Below, piece by piece: positions 26,472 through 36,277 of a stretch of DNA of 64,000 bases (the stretch's first letter is position 1; each line of letters begins with the position of its first letter). The DNA comes from Candidatus Bathyarchaeota archaeon (GTDB lineage: Archaea > Thermoproteota > Bathyarchaeia > Bathyarchaeales > Bathycorpusculaceae). A program made the position numbers and the translations under genes. The DNA lies in NCBI GenBank assembly GCA_026014725.1, contig JAOZHV010000008.1, forward strand, positions 62,001 to 126,000, in the 5' to 3' direction. The notes under the pieces are model-generated. The model saw nothing but the letters and a program-made list of their open reading frames with translations. It made no database searches and had not been told where the DNA came from.

Positions 26472-26831
26472 ATGGTTAGTAAAGATCAAGCAATAGGTGG
26501 AGCAATACTTGCTGTTTGCGTTATAGTTGCAGTTAGTTATATCGTTGCACTATTCGGATATTCATGGATAATAACTCAACTACCATGGCTAAAAATCGCA
26601 GAACCAGACGTTGTAGCTTATTGGCTCATAGCCGCACCAGTATTCATTGCATTCGTAGCAATACTTTTCATTGGTGCCTGGATCGGTTGGACAATGGCAA
26701 CAACACCGCCTCCAAAACCAATCGAAGAAATCACAACTGAAATCGAAGACAAGAAAGAAGAACCAAAAACAGAAGAAGCAGCACCAGAAGCTCCTGCCGA
26801 AGAAAAACCAGTAAACAAGAAAAAGAAGTAA
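26472..26831 (+). CDS. Small two-helix membrane protein
   Basis: 119-aa protein with two hydrophobic segments (about residues 9-32 and 53-76) and a polar C-terminal tail rich in Glu, Pro, Ala and Lys, ending KKKK. No enzyme motif is present. The gene is well spaced behind ahcY and is preceded by AAGTGGTGAAATC, a poor Shine-Dalgarno sequence. I do not recognise the family; an Ala/Pro/Glu-rich cytoplasmic tail suggests a flexible linker or interaction region. Confidence 0.65.
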   Translation: MVSKDQAIGGAILAVCVIVAVSYIVALFGYSWIITQLPWLKIAEPDVVAYWLIAAPVFIAFVAILFIGAWIGWTMATTPPPKPIEEITTEIEDKKEEPKTEEAAPEAPAEEKPVNKKKK

Positions 26832-26911
26832 TCACCTTCATTTTTCCTTATTATTCTTCTTAACAGTTTTTTCTTTTACACTTAGCGGGCATACTTACTA
26901 ATTTATGAGTA

Positions 26912-27238
26912 TTAGCGCATTCTACTTAACATGCACTCAACAATGTTCTTGCAGACAAGACACTCTTCAGGAATCTTCTCCTTCTGCCCTCTCTCACTCA
27001 AATAACCCAGATGATGCCGACACTCTGAAGACTCAGCCTTCTTAGGTGGCGCTTTCAATTCGGGCTCAGGTTTCTTTTCGATTATCAGGCGGCTTTCTTT
27101 TTTTATCGACGGGGCATCAATTTTTGTGAGACAATACGGGCAAGCGTCGTATGGTTCTGTTGCGTCCTCTTGAAGATTAAGTGTCTTAAGAGGTTTACTG
27201 AACGTTCTTTTACACGCTGGGTTCGGACAGGTAGGCAC
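26912..27238 (-). CDS. Small zinc-binding protein
   Basis: 108-aa protein with several cysteine pairs: CPNPAC at the N-terminus, CPYC near residue 33, and CLVCKNIVEC near the C-terminus together with CRHH. It probably binds one or two zinc ions (or an iron-sulfur cluster) and has a charged linker rich in Lys, Pro and Glu. No known family is recognised; the role may be in protein or nucleic-acid binding. It stands alone between a membrane protein gene and the PhoU/TrkA-C gene. Confidence 0.65.
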   Translation of the reverse strand: MPTCPNPACKRTFSKPLKTLNLQEDATEPYDACPYCLTKIDAPSIKKESRLIIEKKPEPELKAPPKKAESSECRHHLGYLSERGQKEKIPEECLVCKNIVECMLSRMR

Positions 27239-27331
27239 TCTTTTTCCCCGTTTTTCTTAATTTATTGTTAAACCTATAGACTTAGTTGCGGGCGCATATA
27301 GTTTTAATGAATTCAAAATTAGGATTACCAC

Positions 27332-28528
27332 TTAATCAACCGGGCAGGCTTGCGCTGGTGAAGCAAGCTTCTTTAAGTCATCAGCTCCTTCAGCATAACC
27401 TGAAGCAACCAGTATATCTCCCTCTTTTATTCTCGAGTCAGCGCGCGGACGCAAACACATGTCATTTCTTTTTATAACTAAAACCCACATGCCTGTTTCT
27501 TCACTTACGCGGGCTTCTTTTAGTGTCTTTCCCACGAGCGGTGACCCCGCGGTAACACATGCTTGAGTAACCGTTTCTTCCGCTTCTTTAATTGCAAGCG
27601 TTAAGATAGGATGCGGCTTGATTTCTCTTAAAACAACTTCTGCCATGTCCGCGGCGGCATCAGCTATTTTTTCTGTAGCTACCCCTAATCTGATTAATCC
27701 AAGAAAGCCTGAGGCTTCTTCTTTTTTAAAATCACTTGATAGAGCAAGCAACTCAAACTCTGTATGCATTTTATCCATGCGCTCTTCAAGCTGCTCAACT
27801 TCTTCCGCAAGTTCCTTACTATTCAGCATCAAGGCAGAGTATGCCAAATCCATCATTAACTCGGAAGTATCCTTGAGTTCAACAAATCTCGAAACGATTT
27901 CCTCAAACTTGGCGCGTTTTTCGTGCTCCAAGCTTGCAAGTTCCCCTCCCGCTAAATCCTTGAATTCTTCGACCCCCACCGGCGCTCCACGAGTTATGAG
28001 AATGTCTCCTTCGAGAACTTTCTCTGTTTTCTTCGGGTCAAGTTTCCAATCGTTATTTCGGCGGATGGCCAAGATGTCTACGCCCATGCGCGCCGCTAAA
28101 TTCAATTCACCAATTTGCTTATTGATTATCTCCGAGTTGGGTTTAACAGTTACTTTCATCAATCGTTCTTCTACTTTTTCGAAGATTTCACCAACTATAG
28201 GATGAATACCAATGTTCCTCGTAACTATCGCTGCTATGTCCGCGGCGGCATCTGAAATTTTATCCGTTGACGCTGCAACAGTAGAGACACCGATTAATGC
28301 TTCCGCGTCCTCTGGGCCCCTTGCCGCAACCATTATCTCAATCTCAAGCAAGTAGCCTAACGTATCTACACGACTCTCAAGTGCAAGAACGTCTTCCGCG
28401 AGGTCTTTATCGTTGTATAATGCTGCGGAATAGGCTAAATCAATCATTAATTCAGAGAGGTTCTTCATTTCAAGCAGAAGCTCTCTAACTGGGATGGGCT
28501 TATACTCTATTTTTTCAAAGTGAGGCAA
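27332..28528 (-). CDS. PhoU/TrkA-C domain regulator of ion transport
   Basis: 398-aa protein built as two tandem units. Each unit has a PhoU-like helical region (about residues 1-115 and 205-310) followed by a TrkA-C domain (about 120-200 and 315-390; EGDILITRGAP and EGDILVASGYA mark the ends). This soluble archaeal type is usually found with an MgtE/SLC41-like transporter, and such a gene is next upstream on the same strand (28598-29764, 69 bases apart). It probably gates or regulates that transporter through a TrkA-C ligand. Confidence 0.85.
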   Translation of the reverse strand: MPHFEKIEYKPIPVRELLLEMKNLSELMIDLAYSAALYNDKDLAEDVLALESRVDTLGYLLEIEIMVAARGPEDAEALIGVSTVAASTDKISDAAADIAAIVTRNIGIHPIVGEIFEKVEERLMKVTVKPNSEIINKQIGELNLAARMGVDILAIRRNNDWKLDPKKTEKVLEGDILITRGAPVGVEEFKDLAGGELASLEHEKRAKFEEIVSRFVELKDTSELMMDLAYSALMLNSKELAEEVEQLEERMDKMHTEFELLALSSDFKKEEASGFLGLIRLGVATEKIADAAADMAEVVLREIKPHPILTLAIKEAEETVTQACVTAGSPLVGKTLKEARVSEETGMWVLVIKRNDMCLRPRADSRIKEGDILVASGYAEGADDLKKLASPAQACPVD

Positions 28529-28597
28529 TATTGAAATAGCGCTCCACGGTCAAAATAAAGGCAGTTCTAGAATATTTTACTTATGCTTCTATTAGTA

Positions 28598-29764
28598 TTA
28601 AATCGTTAGAAGCAACGCTGCAAATAGAGCCATCGTCATAAAACTATCGGCTAACGCGCTGCCAACAGGAATAACAAAATTATCAGGGTCTAAGCCTCTC
28701 TTAAATGTTAAAATCGAAATCCAATAAGATATTATGCTAATCGCAACAAACGCAATAACGTTTGAAATGGCAAACACAGGCAACAGTCTAGCAATTCCTT
28801 CCAAAGAAAGTGCTCTATTTATAATCAGAGAAAGGAAACCTAAAACGATAAAGAGCAAGAAAGACGCAGCCCAAATGCTGAAGATGTTTTTGGCATGACT
28901 TTTTATTGATGAAAAAGAGGGGTTAAGGACGCCTAAGGCAAGCTTTGTTGTGGCAGTAGCGCCAACAATCAATCCTGCGTCTCCCATAATGTCAATCATT
29001 GCAGGGTAAGCGGTAAAAATTGTTGCTTGCTCAAACGCAAGACTGTTCACTGCTAACAGGAAGGTTCCAGTAATGTTAACAAGAAAAGACACTAGAAGCA
29101 TTGTCCCTAACGACTCTTTTAATGCGCCAGTAAACTCTGTTTGCCGTATGCTTCTGGGCAATATAGCTAAAACTAATGAAACGTTAACGAGGCCAAATAG
29201 TATTATCGCCCCTCTGCCCCACGCGCCAAAAAAGTAAAGGTTCAGAACCGCTATGTAAAAGAATGTTATAATTATGTTCGCCACTATGGAGACTGCTGGG
29301 TACACCGTAGTCTCTGGGTCTAAACTTCTCTTAAATGAAATAAACGCTAACTTGACAGTTGCTAACGTAATGAGTAAACTCAAAGACATTGTTGCAACTA
29401 TAACTGTTAAAATAGCTGAAAAATCAGCGATTGTCAGTCCCCAAAGCAAACTTCCAAAAAAGAGTGAAATAACACTGATTGTTCCTGCCGTGGCTAAAGT
29501 TAAAACAACCATTGCTTCAATTAGCTTCTTGAAGCTTTTTGTGTTTCCAAAGAATTTGGGATAAATACTTCCAAGATGTAATGCGGTGATTAAGCGACCA
29601 GACAGTAATCCGTTGATAACCCCTCTTGCACTTAGAACAGCTGGATACAGCGCTATAGCCCACAGAGGTAGTTGCTCAAAAACGCCAAGTTGCAGAGCAA
29701 TCATGTAACCTGCAAATAACCCGATTAAATCAAATATTGATGCGAATGAGGCTTCTTTAAACAT
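28598..29764 (-). CDS. MgtE/SLC41-type divalent cation transporter
   Basis: 388-aa integral membrane protein with about ten hydrophobic segments in two homologous halves. Family marks are present in each half: SARGVINGLLSGRLI (about residues 45-59) and GDAGLIVGATATTKLALG near 255, plus SLDPETTVYP and GLDPDNFVIP, the duplicated Asp-Pro motifs. The cytoplasmic N and CBS domains of bacterial MgtE are missing, as in SLC41-like archaeal members. Regulation may instead come from the PhoU/TrkA-C protein encoded immediately downstream. Magnesium is the most likely substrate. Confidence 0.85.
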   Translation of the reverse strand: MFKEASFASIFDLIGLFAGYMIALQLGVFEQLPLWAIALYPAVLSARGVINGLLSGRLITALHLGSIYPKFFGNTKSFKKLIEAMVVLTLATAGTISVISLFFGSLLWGLTIADFSAILTVIVATMSLSLLITLATVKLAFISFKRSLDPETTVYPAVSIVANIIITFFYIAVLNLYFFGAWGRGAIILFGLVNVSLVLAILPRSIRQTEFTGALKESLGTMLLVSFLVNITGTFLLAVNSLAFEQATIFTAYPAMIDIMGDAGLIVGATATTKLALGVLNPSFSSIKSHAKNIFSIWAASFLLFIVLGFLSLIINRALSLEGIARLLPVFAISNVIAFVAISIISYWISILTFKRGLDPDNFVIPVGSALADSFMTMALFAALLLTI

Positions 29765-30092
29765 TGCAAAGAAACTCTTAGAGAGGCTGGTGCGTGAAAT
29801 ATTTTAGGCCTCCTAACATTTAGCAAACGAAACAGAGCGCTGTTTTAATGTTGTTAAAAAGGCATTAACTTCGATATGTACCTCTCTCATTACGACCGCC
29901 TTTATCGACTTTTGGGAATCTGCAATCACGTTTTCGCCTTCCAGTTTTGGTTGGCGGTCCACAGTCAAACTAGACCCTGTGTTTTACGGACGCCAAAGCC
30001 GCTTAACTATCCTTGTTAAAGTTTTGAAAGAGGTCAATGTCTTAAATAGTTTCTGTATCAAGCTAATGGTGGCACAAAAGGCAGTTTAGCTT
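29765..30092. other. Intergenic region, no gene seen
   Basis: About 330 bases between the MgtE-like start and the end of the radical SAM gene. The left part holds the transporter promoter. The middle (about 29870-30060) is less AT-rich than usual spacers but contains no frame or motif I can support. A structured leader for the transporter is possible but not shown. Confidence 0.3.
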
Positions 30093-32189
30093 CTATCTGC
30101 CTTTTTCTTTTTGGTTCTTCGGTTGGTAGACGCACCACGGGTCTTCAGCCAAGTAATCACTCTTCACATCTGCAGGTTCATGGAGGTCACCGCAGTAATC
30201 AATGAAATCACTTGAAAGACCATAAGCGCGTGCTCGGCAACCGCCGCATACTGTACGGAATTCACAGGCTCCACACTTTCCCTTTAGACAGTCAGGGTTT
30301 CGTAAGTCCTTGAATACCTTTGAGTTGAACCATATGTCTTTGAAACTTGTTTCTTTGACGTTCCCAAGTTTGATGGGCAAGTAGGGACATGGTGTTACGT
30401 CACCGTTTGGATAGATACGACAGTAATGTAATCCTGCGATGCAACCGCGAATCCACTGCCTCATGTCCAAGCCCATGCCTTGAGCGATACGCATGAATTG
30501 TGGTGCACATGAGGGGCGAACGTTTAATCTGTGTTTGTGGACTTTTGCGAAGGTTTTGGTAATCATGTCCTCGTATTTTTGGGGAGAAATATCCGCGATT
30601 TTTGAGCCTCGCCCCGTTGGAACTAAAAAGAACAGGTGGAAGTTCTCTACGCCTATACTTTCAGCTAAGGACATGATATCGTCGATTTGATTATAGTTTT
30701 GTTGGGTCAACGTAGTATTGACTTGAACGAGCACATTGTTATTTCTTAGGGCTTTACATGCATTGACGGCTTTCTCCCACGCACCTGCTACCCCTCTGAA
30801 TTCATCATGTTGCTCTGGAATGTGAGAATCCAAACTTATCGAAACAGTTGTTATGCCCGCTGCCTTGAGCTTTCTTGCCGCAACATCGTCAATTAGGCTT
30901 CCGTTGCTTCCTAACCCAATCTTCAAACCCTTAGACGCACCGTACTGGATAAGCTCAAAAACATCGGAGCGCAACATCGGCTCGCCGCCGCTGAGAACAA
31001 GCAGCGGTCTGCTGACTTGGTAAATCTGATCCATGAGTGCTTTGGCTTCTTTAGTGGTTAATTCATCGTCAAGTTTTTTCTCAGTTGCGTTGATGTAGCA
31101 GTGGCTACATTTCATGTTGCATTCGCGGGTAACGTTCCAAGACATTATGAGTGGGGCAAACCGTTCGGCTTTCTGAGCTTGGGGTGAATAGGCTAATTTG
31201 AGGTAATACTCGCAAATTCCCTCGTTTGCCATGAGTTTAGGCTGCCACAACGTAAAAGGAAACGGCAAAACGGTGTCGAGCATGGCTTTGGCGTGGGCAA
31301 AACAGAAATGCTTACAAAAAAGCGCTGAAACTTTGGGGTCAATGCCGTATTTTTCTTGGGCAAGCTTATGTCCACCGTATATGGGGCAGTTTAAGAACTC
31401 CATTTTTCCATCGAGTTTTTCGATGTCCATGTTCATGTTGATAAAGTGGTCGCTTAACATGACCGACTGCAGTTTTTCACGTCTCATACCAACCTTGAGG
31501 GTTACGTCAAGAGCGATGTTTACGGTTTCCTGCCCAAACTTTTCCTGAACCTGCATCATCGTAGCTTCTACTTTCTCAAAACCCGTGCTTTTTACAAGTT
31601 CATTTAATACAAGTAACCCTTTAATCGTTTCAAACTCTTGAATAAGCCGCATAAGAACAACTTGGCGTGTCCACTCCCCAAACACCTTCTCCAATGCCTC
31701 AGCCGCCTTTGGATCTTTATTAACCAAGAGGACTTCAACTTTGGCGTTCTCTTGCTTTAGTTTGCTGAAAAGGGTGATTTTTTCTTTGGAATTCAACCGT
31801 TTGGTTGCAACTATCGTGTTATAGTCGAGGTTCAGGTTCATTATGCCTTTTGTAAGTTCTTGAGCATCTGCGTAGAATTCACCATAAAGCTTGCTAAGAC
31901 CTAAAGAGACATTGGGCAACTCAACATTCAATTCCTCAAGCAAAACGCGCGTTTCTGACTCCATCTTTGTAGCCATAGCCATATGATACAGCAGTGAACC
32001 AGCCATGCCGGGGTCAACTTGTTTACGACCATAAGCGCCAGAAAAGATTTCGGAAAATAATCTTTTGGCTAAATCAAAATTTTGTTCAGCTATTGCTGTT
32101 TGAGCTTGCTGTAACTTTTGTTGGCGTTCGGAAAGAAGTTGTGCCCATTTGTGGCAATGTCTGGGGTCAAAGTTTGTTAATGTATCCAC
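30093..32189 (-). CDS. Radical SAM/SPASM protein with long N-terminal domain
   Basis: 698-aa protein. The radical SAM domain starts near residue 345 with the iron-sulfur motif CNMKCSHC (near 358-365), followed by LVLSGGEPMLR. The C-terminal SPASM-like region has cysteines at CIAGLHYC, CPYLP, CLKGKCGACEFRTVCGGC and ends in CGD and CVY. The first 330 residues are mostly helical, then show a Cys-containing segment (LNCPIYGG, CKHFCFAHA). Relatives mature peptides or cofactors or, as AhbD/NirJ types, modify tetrapyrroles; the substrate cannot be fixed here. No precursor peptide gene is adjacent. Confidence 0.82.
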   Translation of the reverse strand: MDTLTNFDPRHCHKWAQLLSERQQKLQQAQTAIAEQNFDLAKRLFSEIFSGAYGRKQVDPGMAGSLLYHMAMATKMESETRVLLEELNVELPNVSLGLSKLYGEFYADAQELTKGIMNLNLDYNTIVATKRLNSKEKITLFSKLKQENAKVEVLLVNKDPKAAEALEKVFGEWTRQVVLMRLIQEFETIKGLLVLNELVKSTGFEKVEATMMQVQEKFGQETVNIALDVTLKVGMRREKLQSVMLSDHFINMNMDIEKLDGKMEFLNCPIYGGHKLAQEKYGIDPKVSALFCKHFCFAHAKAMLDTVLPFPFTLWQPKLMANEGICEYYLKLAYSPQAQKAERFAPLIMSWNVTRECNMKCSHCYINATEKKLDDELTTKEAKALMDQIYQVSRPLLVLSGGEPMLRSDVFELIQYGASKGLKIGLGSNGSLIDDVAARKLKAAGITTVSISLDSHIPEQHDEFRGVAGAWEKAVNACKALRNNNVLVQVNTTLTQQNYNQIDDIMSLAESIGVENFHLFFLVPTGRGSKIADISPQKYEDMITKTFAKVHKHRLNVRPSCAPQFMRIAQGMGLDMRQWIRGCIAGLHYCRIYPNGDVTPCPYLPIKLGNVKETSFKDIWFNSKVFKDLRNPDCLKGKCGACEFRTVCGGCRARAYGLSSDFIDYCGDLHEPADVKSDYLAEDPWCVYQPKNQKEKGR

Positions 32190-32327
32190 ACACCTTTAAG
32201 ACTTAAAGACTCTTTGCTGAGGGTAAAAAAAGGTAGCGGTATTCAACGTGCTTAGGCTATAGGCTTGTTAATTAGATAAACTAATTAAGCCCAAATGGGA
32301 ACATAGCCAGCTTGAAAGGTGATTAGT

Positions 32328-32615
32328 TTGAGTTACGATTGGATTTACGCCTTAGTCGGCTTTCTGATTATGCTAGGAATCTTGGGTGGAATAGGCATTA
32401 ACAAACCAAGAGGAATGAGCGTGAAAACATGGTGTATAGGCTACTTAGCAGTCGCGTTGGGTTTTGACGCACTCGTCGTTATAGGTCTATTTGGACAGTA
32501 TGCATGGCTAACTAATTTACTCTTAGGGCTCTCCGCAGGTGCTGCTACTGGTTTAGCTATTCATGTGATGCATCATATCTCGGAAGAAGGCGAACATCCA
32601 ACGTTCATGGGCTAA
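32328..32615 (+). CDS. Small three-helix membrane protein
   Basis: 95 aa from TTG 32328, with three hydrophobic segments (about residues 5-22, 35-55 and 60-80) and a His-rich end (HVMHHISEEGEH). The frame also allows GTG 32319, but AAAGGTG then lies at the wrong distance; for TTG 32328 the spacing is five bases. The His pairs in the last segment could bind metal or heme, which is only a guess. It converges with the sensor kinase gene, ending about 40 bases from its stop. Confidence 0.6.
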   Translation: MSYDWIYALVGFLIMLGILGGIGINKPRGMSVKTWCIGYLAVALGFDALVVIGLFGQYAWLTNLLLGLSAGAATGLAIHVMHHISEEGEHPTFMG

Positions 32616-32652
32616 CCGCCAGCGTAGAGCATTGGTTATTTCGGTAATGTGT

Positions 32653-35600
32653 TTATGCAGCGGATTGTAAATTGCTTTTTCTTTTCGGTAAGCGAACAAT
32701 GAACTTTGTTCCTTTCCCTGCTTGGCTCTCAAACGTTACTGTGCCGCCTAATGCTTCAGCCATGCGTTTTACCACTGCTAAACCGAAGCCTTGACCTTTT
32801 GACTTGGTGGTGAAGAGTGGTGTGAATAATTTTTCTTTAATATCTTCAGGTATACCCACTCCTGTATCTGCAACCGTTACTATAACATCGCTTCTTTCAG
32901 TGTAAGCTTCAACACTTAACCTCCCGCCTGAGGGCATGGCTTGAAGAGCGTTGTTCACCAAGTTGCTTAGGATACGTTTAACATATGATGCATCTGACAT
33001 TATGATATGAGCGTCTTTTTGGACGTTGCTTTGCACTTGAATGTTCTCTGGGATACTGTGGTTATATAAGACTTCATTGATTATTTGTTCAAGGTTAGTT
33101 TGTGAAACGTTGGGTTTTAGTGGTTTGGCAAAATCTTGCAAGTCTGCAACAATCTTGTTTATGTATTCAATGTTTTTCTCAATTCCCAATAAACTTTCTT
33201 TCATTGAGGCCTTACATGTGCTGTCTGGGCATGAATCCAACTCGGTTCTAGCCAAGTACAAGTCGCAAGTGATAGCCTGCAAAGGGTTACGGATATCATG
33301 CCCAACCATGCCTGCTGTTGCGCCGATAGCAGCAAGCCTCTCTGAATCTCTCAACTGTTTGGTTTTCTCTTCAACCATTTTTTCTAGATGCTCTGAGTGG
33401 GATTTCAACAGTTTCTCATTTGCCTCTAGCTTTTCCAGTATCCTGCTATTTATTAAGGCAATAGACGCTATTTCGCCGAAAGCCGTCGCCATCTGAGCAT
33501 CGTGTTCAGTGAAAGAGCCTTCTTTGTTGGCTAAGCCTATAATTCCCACAGTTTTATTGTCGATTGTCAAAGGGGCAAACAAGACATTCTTTAATTGCAC
33601 GTGTCCTTTTGGCAATAACTTTGCCCATTTACTGTTGGGAAACTCGTTATCGTATACCGTCTTGCCTGTGTCGTAAGCTTTAGCTCTTAACCCGCGGATA
33701 GGCATTTCAAGCGAAGGATCAACTAAACACACCAGCCCTCCAGAATCTAAAAACAGAACATTGTTTTCTTTTTCATCATTGCTCATGAGTGCTACATACC
33801 CTGCCTTTGCTCCAAGTAGACCTTTACAGGAATCAAATATTGCTCTCGCTGCATCGCTGAATTCGTGACGAACCAAAACTGCTTTGGATGCCTCAAGAAG
33901 TGCTGAAACCTCAGACTGCCTATCTTGCGAAGCTTTTAGAGTATCAAGAAGTTCATTCTCCATTTCTTTACGACTAGTAATATCAATACAGGTGCCTACC
34001 CATTCTCTAACGCTTCCATCTTCCGTAAATACTGGAACTCCGCGCGCTAGGAAATGGCGATAAACGCCGTCACTTCTCCTGAGTCTATATTCAACGTCAT
34101 ATTGACTTTTTGTTGCTACTGCGTTTTTCCAAATCCTGATGGTTTTTTCAAAATCTTCAGGATGAAGAGCTTTTGACCAGCCCCACCCTTTTACTTCTTC
34201 AAAAGATTGCCCCGTGAATTTTCTAAACGCTGGAATATCCTCAACCACCTCTCCCTGAGCATTTGTGGTCCAACCTAACTCTCCAGTTACTTCGATGTAG
34301 GAACGGTATCTTTCTTCACTTTTTTTGAGGGAATCTTCAGATTTTTTACGTTCTGTTATATCTCGAGCAACATGCACTGAACCAATCATGCGTCCATGTT
34401 CATCTTTTAGAGGGGTAGTGCTTACTATGAAATCGCCACCAAGCCTATCCTCATGAACTTCCACCGTGTGTTCCTGTTCATCCGACAAGGATTCTGAGTG
34501 TGGACAGAAAATAGGTGGCTTATCTGTTCCATGCATACATTTGTAGCAGGGCAAGCCTATGCATTTTTCTGGCGTTGTACCTAATGCCTTTGCCAATGCT
34601 TTGTTAGCACGCACAATCTTATGTTTGTCGTCTAGAATAGCGATTAAGTCTGGGACACTGTTGAAGGTTCGTTCCCAATCAACCTTGGCTCTTTGGAGTG
34701 CTTCCTCAGCTTTTTTACGTTCAGTGATATCTCGGAATACCAGAACTACGCCTGTTATGTTGCCCTTTTTGTCTTTGATAGGTGCTCCACTGTCATCTAT
34801 TGGGACTTCGGTTCCATCTTTCCGAACAAGGATGGTGTGGTTAGCTAAGCCAACAACTAAACCTTCCCTGATCACTCTATCAACAGGGCTTTCAATTTCT
34901 TCGCGTGTAAACGCGTTTATTATACCGAAAACTTGTTTGAGCGGCTTCTGCTGTGCGTCTTGTAACTCCCACCCAGTTATTTTTTCGGCGACACTATTCA
35001 AGAATGTGATGTTTCCCTTCACATCAGTGGCGATGACTGCGTCACCGATGCTTGACACTGTTGTAGCCCACCGTTCCTCACTTTCACGGAGCATTTTTTC
35101 TGCCTGTTTAACTTGGTCAATCTGTATTGTGTAGCTGCGAATAGACTGGCTGTGTGGAACAAGATAGAACTGCTGATGGTACCAGCGGTCACCTATTTTG
35201 TGTTCTCTGCTGAACGCTCCTTTTTTTTCGGCCTTGACTGATTTGAGAATTTCTTCCCAACCAGAGAAAAAGGGATGTTGCAAAGGGTGCTTTTGGATGT
35301 TAGGAAAAGTTGTGAGGGCTGAGGCGTTAGCATACTTTAGGTTGCCATTAGTGTCCACTTCGATAATTGGATTTGGATTCATCGCTGGGAAAGAAGCTAA
35401 CTTTGCGATTTCAGCATCTGCTTTTTTGCGCCTAACACTATCTTCAATTAGACTCCATTTTTCACCTTGCTTGATTAAAGTGCCCACGTGATTACGAACA
35501 ACATCTAACACGTCTGTACCGACGCAGTTCTTTAGGCAGTAAGTGCACAATGCAAGCATACGGTGCTGTCCAATTACCTTATTTATTGCTTCTTCATAAT

Positions 35601-35871
35601 CGACAAAACTATTCCAAAGCTCCCGTTCAACCCAAAATGTGTTTCCTGTTAAACGGAGCCCTTCAAAGCCGTGCGCTAAAGCGGCTTTTTCTTTTCTCAC
35701 CCATCCTTCCAAAATCATGTTTGTATCAAATTTGCCGTCAAGCAGGTACCAATTGTCATAAGATATAATCTCGATTTGTCCCTGCTTAATGTATTCATCG
35801 AGGTTAGGAATCGCCTTTTGGAGGGCAAGTTTTGCTTCTTCTACTTCTAGAGGCGGCGAGGTAATCCACAT
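32653..35871 (-). CDS. MEDS-PAS-GAF sensor histidine kinase
   Basis: 1072 aa from ATG 35871, cytoplasmic, no membrane helices. Order: MEDS-type sensory domain (start to about 150), four PAS domains (about 165-265, 268-390, 395-515, 520-640), GAF (about 660-810), and a coiled coil. A phospho-acceptor helix with GHDIRNPLQ (His near 857) and an HATPase domain (N box near 970, VADTGVGIPEDI near 1010) follow. The frame stays open for 61 codons above the ATG and encodes the missing start of MEDS (IPWGTHLCQFYETKQDL), but contains no ATG, GTG or TTG. ACG 36036, six bases after AGGAG, is the likely original start. Confidence 0.85.
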   Translation of the reverse strand: MWITSPPLEVEEAKLALQKAIPNLDEYIKQGQIEIISYDNWYLLDGKFDTNMILEGWVRKEKAALAHGFEGLRLTGNTFWVERELWNSFVDYEEAINKVIGQHRMLALCTYCLKNCVGTDVLDVVRNHVGTLIKQGEKWSLIEDSVRRKKADAEIAKLASFPAMNPNPIIEVDTNGNLKYANASALTTFPNIQKHPLQHPFFSGWEEILKSVKAEKKGAFSREHKIGDRWYHQQFYLVPHSQSIRSYTIQIDQVKQAEKMLRESEERWATTVSSIGDAVIATDVKGNITFLNSVAEKITGWELQDAQQKPLKQVFGIINAFTREEIESPVDRVIREGLVVGLANHTILVRKDGTEVPIDDSGAPIKDKKGNITGVVLVFRDITERKKAEEALQRAKVDWERTFNSVPDLIAILDDKHKIVRANKALAKALGTTPEKCIGLPCYKCMHGTDKPPIFCPHSESLSDEQEHTVEVHEDRLGGDFIVSTTPLKDEHGRMIGSVHVARDITERKKSEDSLKKSEERYRSYIEVTGELGWTTNAQGEVVEDIPAFRKFTGQSFEEVKGWGWSKALHPEDFEKTIRIWKNAVATKSQYDVEYRLRRSDGVYRHFLARGVPVFTEDGSVREWVGTCIDITSRKEMENELLDTLKASQDRQSEVSALLEASKAVLVRHEFSDAARAIFDSCKGLLGAKAGYVALMSNDEKENNVLFLDSGGLVCLVDPSLEMPIRGLRAKAYDTGKTVYDNEFPNSKWAKLLPKGHVQLKNVLFAPLTIDNKTVGIIGLANKEGSFTEHDAQMATAFGEIASIALINSRILEKLEANEKLLKSHSEHLEKMVEEKTKQLRDSERLAAIGATAGMVGHDIRNPLQAITCDLYLARTELDSCPDSTCKASMKESLLGIEKNIEYINKIVADLQDFAKPLKPNVSQTNLEQIINEVLYNHSIPENIQVQSNVQKDAHIIMSDASYVKRILSNLVNNALQAMPSGGRLSVEAYTERSDVIVTVADTGVGIPEDIKEKLFTPLFTTKSKGQGFGLAVVKRMAEALGGTVTFESQAGKGTKFIVRLPKRKSNLQSAA

Positions 35872-36227
35872 GCAAAATTCGTTACTTTTTAGGCCTTCAG
35901 CAAAATAGGGAACTAAAATATCGATTAGGTCTTGTTTTGTCTCATAGAACTGGCAAAGATGGGTCCCCCACGGAATTGAACCTACTAGGGTTATTCCAAA
36001 AAGCCTGAAGTCATCAGAATGATTGCTGGTTGACGTTCCTATCTCCTGTTGTCCTTAAGTATCAGAGCTTAAATTTAAAACTTACATAAATCAGTCAAGA
36101 AAAACGCCCTGCGCTTATTGTCCAAAAAATCGAAATTATTACTACTTTTTAAGTATTAAAGTATTAAAAAAAGTCTAATTTGTTTAGTTAACTATGGAAA
36201 TCTCAAGGCTCTCTTGCAAATTGACAA

Positions 36228-36237
36228 CATTTATATG
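36228..36237 (+). promoter_or_regulatory. TATA element of the aconitase operon
   Basis: CATTTATATG lies 41-50 bases before the aconitase ATG, in an AT-rich spacer. Transcription would begin near 36258, leaving a short leader with ATAGGACGAG as ribosome-binding site. It is the only good promoter seen before the four-gene operon. Confidence 0.5.
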
Positions 36238-36277
36238 TTCTAAAGCAAGAGAAAGTTTTCCATAGGACGAGTTATTT

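Noticed and set aside
29876-30010. Small open frame beginning MYLSHYDRLYRLLG between the MgtE-like and radical SAM genes
   Set aside because: No ribosome-binding site, unusual composition and no recognisable pattern; the region may be untranslated.
35961-35995. A tRNA 3'-end-like sequence (GGTTCAATTCC followed by an acceptor-like stretch, minus strand) upstream of the sensor kinase
   Set aside because: The T-stem does not pair, and the same bases read in frame as the start of the MEDS domain of the kinase (GSIPWGTHLCQF), which explains them fully.
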